A stretch of 64,000 nucleotides of DNA, from contig NC_087077.1 in assembly GCF_026151205.1 (NCBI RefSeq), positions 17,902,475-17,966,474 on the forward strand, given 5' to 3'. A model generated the notes under the pieces. The model did not search any database, was not told the DNA's origin, and saw nothing but the letters and a program-made list of their open reading frames with translations. The first letter of the stretch is position 1. Each line of letters begins with the position of its first letter. The position numbers were made by a program, and so were the translations under genes. This document shows, one piece after another, positions 58,965 through 64,000 of the stretch. This DNA is from Bolinopsis microptera. Lineage: Eukaryota > Ctenophora > Tentaculata > Lobata > Bolinopsidae.

Positions 58965-60075
58965 GGTATTTATAGACATACAGCCCTGGAGCGAATCATT
59001 GCTAGTACACGTTGTATACCTCTCTTGTGCACGCGAAGCGAAGCGTGTACCCCTTTCGCGCGCGAGAAGGGGTTGCAGCGTGTGTCAAGCGAATCAGAAT
59101 GCAGGATTGTTATCACTTGACCATGGACAAGCCAATACGTGCGCTACATCGGTGTCACATGATCTACAAACACACGGAGCGGTTCGCCAGTTTTGTGCTT
59201 TACAGGGCTATTGGCAAGCAGCCATTGTCTGGAACATTGATAATCACCGTCTAAAGCTGAGTCACGTGACCTTGATATCAGTCTGCTGGGCCAGAGAAGA
59301 GTGACGAATGGACAAGCACAATACTCAAATACTGGTAGAAGAGGGAATAAGTGGCCGCGGCCGACTTTAAGTTTAGGATCAAAATATCAAGAAGCTAGAA
59401 TGATAACATAATCATGATTCATGATCATTGATTTGTTCAATCAAACACACAAAAAGAAAATTGAGGAATCTGGATATTTGAAAAATGTTTATGTATTCAT
59501 AATAATCAGGTTAGCATGAAACGTAAACAAAAGCAGTTTCCAGAAACACTTTGAAAATTTGTTCAAGTCACTCTCGATCATAGTTGGTTCGTGCGTCAAT
59601 TTTTCGGGAAAAGTACGTAAAGTGCGTATGAATTATTTCGTGCGTTAAAAGTGCGTTTAACTTTAAGTACATTTACCGTTGAATTCACCGTTTTAGGTTT
59701 TTTCGTACGTTAAGTGCGTTATGTTTTGATTTTTGATTTGAAACTTTTACAAAATAGCAAATATACAAATGTACAGCAAGTCGAACAAACATATAAAATG
59801 GGCCGAAATGTATAAATGCTATAAAGCGTGGGTCAGTGAAACAAGTACAGAGGACAACTTTCAAAACAGGAGTTTTATGGCCGCCCAAAGTCTCAATAAC
59901 ATCACCTCCACCTAGTAATAAAATTATGAAATATGAAAAGTGTGAAACAATCAAATAATAAAATATTCAAAATATATAGTTGTCTCTTAAATACAGATAA
60001 CGTCTGAAAATTCTTAAAATAATCATCACTCCTTCAACAGACCTTCATATACTGATCAGTGTCCGAGAATGTAAC
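58965..60075. other. Stretch without a recognised gene
   Basis: It holds a short CG-rich patch (59010-59110) with GCGAAGCGAAGCG repeats and otherwise AT-rich DNA. Short ORFs on both strands have no supporting features. The part next to 60076 may be the 3' region of the LINE ORF1 copy. Confidence 0.4.
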
Positions 60076-60972
60076 TCATGATGCCTTCTTATCACGGCTA
60101 CATACCTTCCCGTACCGGATGTAGTGGTCGAGATGAGTCTGTTCCGCCCTCTTCTTCTTCAGGTCAGTGACCAGATGCTTCCTTGTTGCTCGTTCTTCGC
60201 TGGATCTGTCTGGACATATCCATACATCTTTGTGATTCTCCCTCAGTCTCCCTGTTTTCATCAGAATCTGATGAACCGCTGTTGAGCTTGGGACGGTGAT
60301 CTTGACTGGTCGGATAGCCGTACTACCTGGCCTCTTCCAACCGACTCTAGTCGCTTCGAAGTGAGGTTTCTCCCCGATCTCCTCCAAAACTGCGGTAACT
60401 AGCGCTGGAAGCTGTTCTTCCTCCTCTTCTTTCAGCCCAAACACGATCAGGTTCTTGCTCCTGTCCTCCTCTGCAGCCACACTCTTCATCACCTTCTTCA
60501 GGATTTTACTGTTGCAGACCGTACCACTTGCACTGTTCTGTTGAACAGCTGCACTATAGTTCTGAATCCCTGACTCCACCGTTGTTTGGACTGTCTCCTC
60601 AACAGACGTCTTAAGCAATTGTAGTTGTTCGTCCTTCTGCATCAGCAGCTGGCCCTGCAGTCTGATCACCTTTTCTTTGTCTGCTAGTGCTTCCGTCTTG
60701 AATCACTCGATGATCTCCTTCAAGAGATACATCTGACTACTCTGCCGACGAACAAGGTCCACTGCATCCACAATCCAGCCAGACAGAGTCTGTTTATCCT
60801 TAGTCTTGATCTTTTCACGACTATCGTAGTCAATTTCACGGTAGTCTATATGCAGGTCTTTTTCTAACTGATCGGACCAGCGTGCAACACAGCCTTCCAC
60901 ATCTTCCTGTTGATCATAGTTGAACTCCTTAATCAACTCCTGGGATCGGGTCAAAGTTGGGTCATCCCCCAT
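60076..60972 (-). pseudogene. LINE ORF1 (RNA-binding protein) with one in-frame stop
   Basis: The frame from the ATG at 60972 (MGDDPTLTRSQ) runs about 299 codons to 60076 and is interrupted once by TGA at 60705-60703. The N-terminal part is polar, the middle is a coiled coil (LLMQKDEQLQLL), and the next part resembles an RRM-type ORF1 core (SKNLIVFGLKEEEEE, ATRVGWKRPG, VKITVPSS). The basic C-terminus has RATRKHLVTDLKKKRAEQ. Such proteins coat LINE RNA. No ORF2 follows on the minus strand below 60076, so the copy is incomplete. Confidence 0.75.
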
Positions 60973-61139
60973 AGTGTACTTGTATAGTAATGTACAAGTA
61001 CACACGCAAAGGTAAACTACGCGGTAGCAGCAAACTGAACTTATTGCAAATTTACAAAAGATAAGAGAGCTCGATATTTGCAACACAAGCTACACTGATT
61101 ACACACAGTAAAAAGTACGTTAAGTGCGCACGAACCAAC

Positions 61140-61630
61140 TATGCTCTCGATACGCCTCTGAGTTTGAAGGCCCCCGCTTCCGAGCTCGTATTGCATAGTA
61201 TAACAGGGCAGGCCTAAGCCTGCCTTTCGAGATCACATTACAAAGAGGAAGCCTCGACCTCCAAAATTGTGTATCGAGGGGCGGTGTGGACTTCGAATTT
61301 AAACCGAAAAATATTTTCGGCTCATTATAATGAGGGTAACATGAAACGTTAACAAAACTGATTTCCAGGATAACTTTGTAAATTGTTTGACTTAATTTTC
61401 GGTCCGAGTCATCTCGATACGTACCTCTGAAGGCAGGGCCCGCTTCCGAGTTCGGTTTGCATAGGGGAGGCCTGCCTTCCGAGATTGCATTACAAGGGGG
61501 AAGCCTCGAGTCCAAAATCAAGTATAATCGAGGTGTGGGTGTTTTTTCGGTATGAGTCATCTCGATACGTACCTCTGAAGTCAGAGCTCCCGCCTCCGAG
61601 TTTGGTTTGCTAAGGGGATGCCTCAATAAG
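61140..61630. repeat. Degenerate tandem repeat, about 150-250 bp units
   Basis: The phrases CTCGATACG, CCTCTGAAG or CCTCTGAGT, CCCGCTTCCGAG, AGGCCTGCC and AAGCCTCGA recur in three diverged units (starting near 61142, 61410 and 61557). The third unit is truncated. Confidence 0.7.
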
Positions 61631-61714
61631 TTATGAGTATAGGGCATAGGCTCCTTATGTATATAGGCTTCTTCGAATTGTTCAAATTATGTGCGAAAAA
61701 TTCTCATACTGTTT

Positions 61715-61846
61715 GTCCGCTAATGTCCGACAATGTCCGTCAATGTCCGTTAATGTCTCAAAAAACACGTCCGTTGTCTCATATAATCCAAAAAGGACAT
61801 GCAGACATTATAGGCGGACATTGGCGCATGTGTCACCCCCTATAGT
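61715..61846 (+). mobile_element. Copy of the GGACATAGGC element family
   Basis: It starts with repeated AATGTCCG units, has the core TCATATAATCCAAAAAGGAC and ends GTGTCACCCCCTATAG, matching the right end of the 3.1 kb element at 38120-38317. The adjoining microsatellite begins with TATAGTG, directly after the end. Confidence 0.7.
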
Positions 61847-62115
61847 GTATAGTGTATAGTGTATAGTGTATAGTGTATAGTGTATAGTGTATATTATATA
61901 GTGTATAGTGTATAGTGTATAGTTTATAGTGTATAGTGTATATAGTATAGTGTATAGTGTATACTTATAGTGTATAGTGTATCTAGGGTATAGTGTGTAG
62001 TGTGTAGTGTGTAGTGTGTAGTGTGTAGTGTGTAGTGTGTAGTGTGTAGTGTGTAGTGTGTAGTGTGTAGTGTGTAGTGTGTAGTGTGTAGTGTGTAGTG
62101 TGTAGTGTGTGTTCT
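61847..62115 (+). repeat. 7 bp minisatellite, TATAGTG then TGTAGTG
   Basis: The first half is (GTGTATA)n with a few length variants and the second half is homogeneous (GTGTAGT)n of about 18 copies. They differ by one base per unit. Confidence 0.95.
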
Positions 62116-62337
62116 GTAGTGTGTATGCCAGTGACTGCGGTGGAAATTGAAACATGAAGAGACTGCACTTCAAGTGTGATGCTCTTTTGTTCATCCACTA
62201 ATATTGACGAGACTAAGACTCAAATTTGCAAAACCGAACTCTTCTCCTATTTTGCTGAGAGTAAACTGATTTAGATTATTTGAAATTCAATTATATAATT
62301 TTTATTTTTTATATATATTATATTATATTATATTGTA

Positions 62338-63116
62338 CTAGAAAACCCGTGGTCACAGGGAGGAAGCTAATAGTATTTTTTGTTAGTAAGTTTAAATCGC
62401 GTCAAAAAATATCCTACACAACCGAAGATACAGCCGATTAAAATGTTGCTCGCACTAAACACAACGTAATATCAACAAAACCGATAAAAATGCCGTTTTA
62501 ACAATCTTTGCACGTGCACGTGCGTGTAACAACCCTCGTATTACCATGGTTACTTTGCAACCTTTTGCTATTTACCTACTTTGCACTTGGGCGGTCGTAC
62601 ATTGTACATACAGTGTACATTGTACGAAGATAATGTTTTGAATTATAATATAGACTGAACGTGAACACAACGTAATATCAACAAAACCGATCAAAATGAC
62701 GTTAAAACAATCATTGCACGTGCACGTGCGTGTAACAATCCTCGTTACCATGGTAACTACGCAACTTCCTATTTCTCGTCTGATTTGCACGTGGGCGGTC
62801 GTACATACAGACAAAATGAATTCTCTGAATTATAAGTAAGACTAGAAAACCCGTGGTCAGAGGGAGGAAGCTAATAGTATTATATTTCTTTGGTAGTCAG
62901 TTTTTATCGCATCAAAAAATATCCGTCAGTACAACCGAAGATACAGCCGATTATAATGTAGCTAGCACTGAACACAACGTAATTACCACAAAACCGATCA
63001 AAATGCCGTTAAAAAAATCTTTGCACGTGCACGTGTGTGCAACAACCCCTGTTGCCATGGTTATTATGAAACTACCTATTTCTTATCAATTTGCACGTGG
63101 GCGGTCGTACATACAG
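62338..63116 (+). repeat. Three copies of a dispersed 275 bp repeat in tandem
   Basis: Copies at 62338-62612 and 62843-63116 begin ACTAGAAAACCCGTGGTCA and end GGGCGGTCGTACATACAG-like. A third (62655-62815) lacks the 5' half. Conserved marks are AACCGAAGATACAGCCGATT, CACGTGCACGTG and CCATGGT. There is no ORF across copies. Confidence 0.85.
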
Positions 63117-64000
63117 AATAATTCTTTGAATATATTTTTTAATAATTCTGCGTTTTATATACAACATATGCTGTAAAATTTATGATTTTGGCGTAATTGT
63201 TTGCCAAAAACTGATTTTGGCCACGTGATGGCCTAATTTTAGTTACTTCAATAGAAACATGTGTAAATGAATAATAGAACTAGCAATAATAATACATTAA
63301 TACTAAAAGTAATACAATATTTACCAAATGTGATGCCCCTCCAACATCATACGTGAATGATTAAAAATGTTAAATTTTAACTTAATACTTTTGAGTTATG
63401 AAATAAATATGAAAATGGCAAATAGTCCTGCGAAAAACAGCACGACAAATAACTAATTTTCATTTTAATAATGGCATATAACCATGCAATATCCTGTTGT
63501 TTATTACGAACATGACCCACATTTATAAAAAGATAGTTCTCCACTCAATACCTGTCTGGACTTCAGTCTGCTAAAAGAAGTTCACAGTTCTCTTAAAGAG
63601 GGTCACAAGGTCTCAGAACCATAGTTCATGGCACTTAGGAAATGACGATAACAATGTAAAGAACATAATCTGAAAATTTGAGCTCTCTACCTAGCTCCTG
63701 AGCGGAGTTACAGCCATAATTAGATCTCGCCCCTGTGACGTCAGCTAAATTCTTCCGCTCGGGTGGGCTATGCTTGTCAAAGCAAACTTAGTGTAATGTG
63801 TTCTGTTTTCTGCCTAGTTTCTTACATGATTAACCTATTTCTATTTCCAATTTCCAGTTATGTTGTCTGCTGCTAGAAAATTACACGTAGAATTACACGA
63901 TTTATTGACATAATGTTGATATTGTAACAGAAATAAAACATTACATAACATTTAGCATTGTAATATTCACTTTTGGTAAAAAGTTTTAAATGAAAAAGAC
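63117..64000. other. Right edge, no gene seen
   Basis: AT-rich DNA with no supported coding exon or RNA gene. A possible splice-like junction near 63857 (TTCCAG) is too weak to call. Confidence 0.35.

Noticed and set aside
61808-62198. Tyr/Thr/His-rich minus-strand ORFs
   Set aside because: They are open frames produced by the 7 bp minisatellite.
1-64000. CRISPR array, bacterial operon or prophage
   Set aside because: All genes have spliceosomal introns and the repeats are satellites or transposons; no prokaryotic signals were seen.

Overview
The window looks like a piece of an animal nuclear genome, AT-rich with many short GT-AG introns and a heavy load of transposons and satellites. The gene set is metazoan (an animal-type MTHFR, a CH-CH/spectrin protein, a multi-exon MFS carrier). 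The repeat style (RRM-type LINE ORF1, LINE with an octamer tail, many TIR/MITE families) would fit a cnidarian or another marine invertebrate, but the species is a guess.

Layout. 1-3543: a long foldback (inverted-repeat) element built around fragments of a LINE ORF1; it runs off the left edge. 6097-10875 (+): a 12-exon MFS transporter of the oxalate/formate-antiporter type, about 475 aa. One intron holds a 735 bp near-perfect hairpin, and two tandem 89 bp exons look mutually exclusive. 11962-17315 (-): six exons of an unrecognised basic, SP-rich protein (about 857 aa) whose last exon carries a 44-residue tandem repeat and a 1-nt frameshift. 18735-21285 (-): a complete four-exon methylenetetrahydrofolate reductase, 658 aa. 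21.6-24.7 kb: diverged tandem repeats and a 5'-truncated LINE reverse transcriptase. 27550-31854 (+): two unrecognised ORFs (207 and 521 aa) separated by a minisatellite and a 1518 bp DNA transposon with an 8 bp target duplication and a small BED/C2H2-like zinc-finger ORF.

32942-54243 (+): a large gene for a CH1-CH2 actin-binding, spectrin-repeat protein of about 1062 aa with a hydrophobic C-terminal segment (nesprin/calmin-like architecture). At least five candidate first exons are seen, four joining the CH1 exon in the same phase and one internal exon that would skip the CH domains. Its introns hold a 3.1 kb TIR element filled with pyrimidine satellite, a CRE/E-box cluster, a 1.15 kb TA-flanked element, and a 14-copy 39 bp minisatellite that overlaps a splice acceptor and stays in frame.

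54.8-64 kb: no host gene recognised. It holds a 2.1 kb satellite, nested MITEs with poly-G/poly-C runs, a LINE ORF1 broken by one stop, 7 bp minisatellites and a three-copy dispersed repeat.

The host genes show no obvious functional link. The points of most interest are the splicing architecture of the MFS and spectrin-type genes and the repeats that interact with it. All exon models come from reading splice sites and codon phase by eye; none was checked against transcripts or databases.
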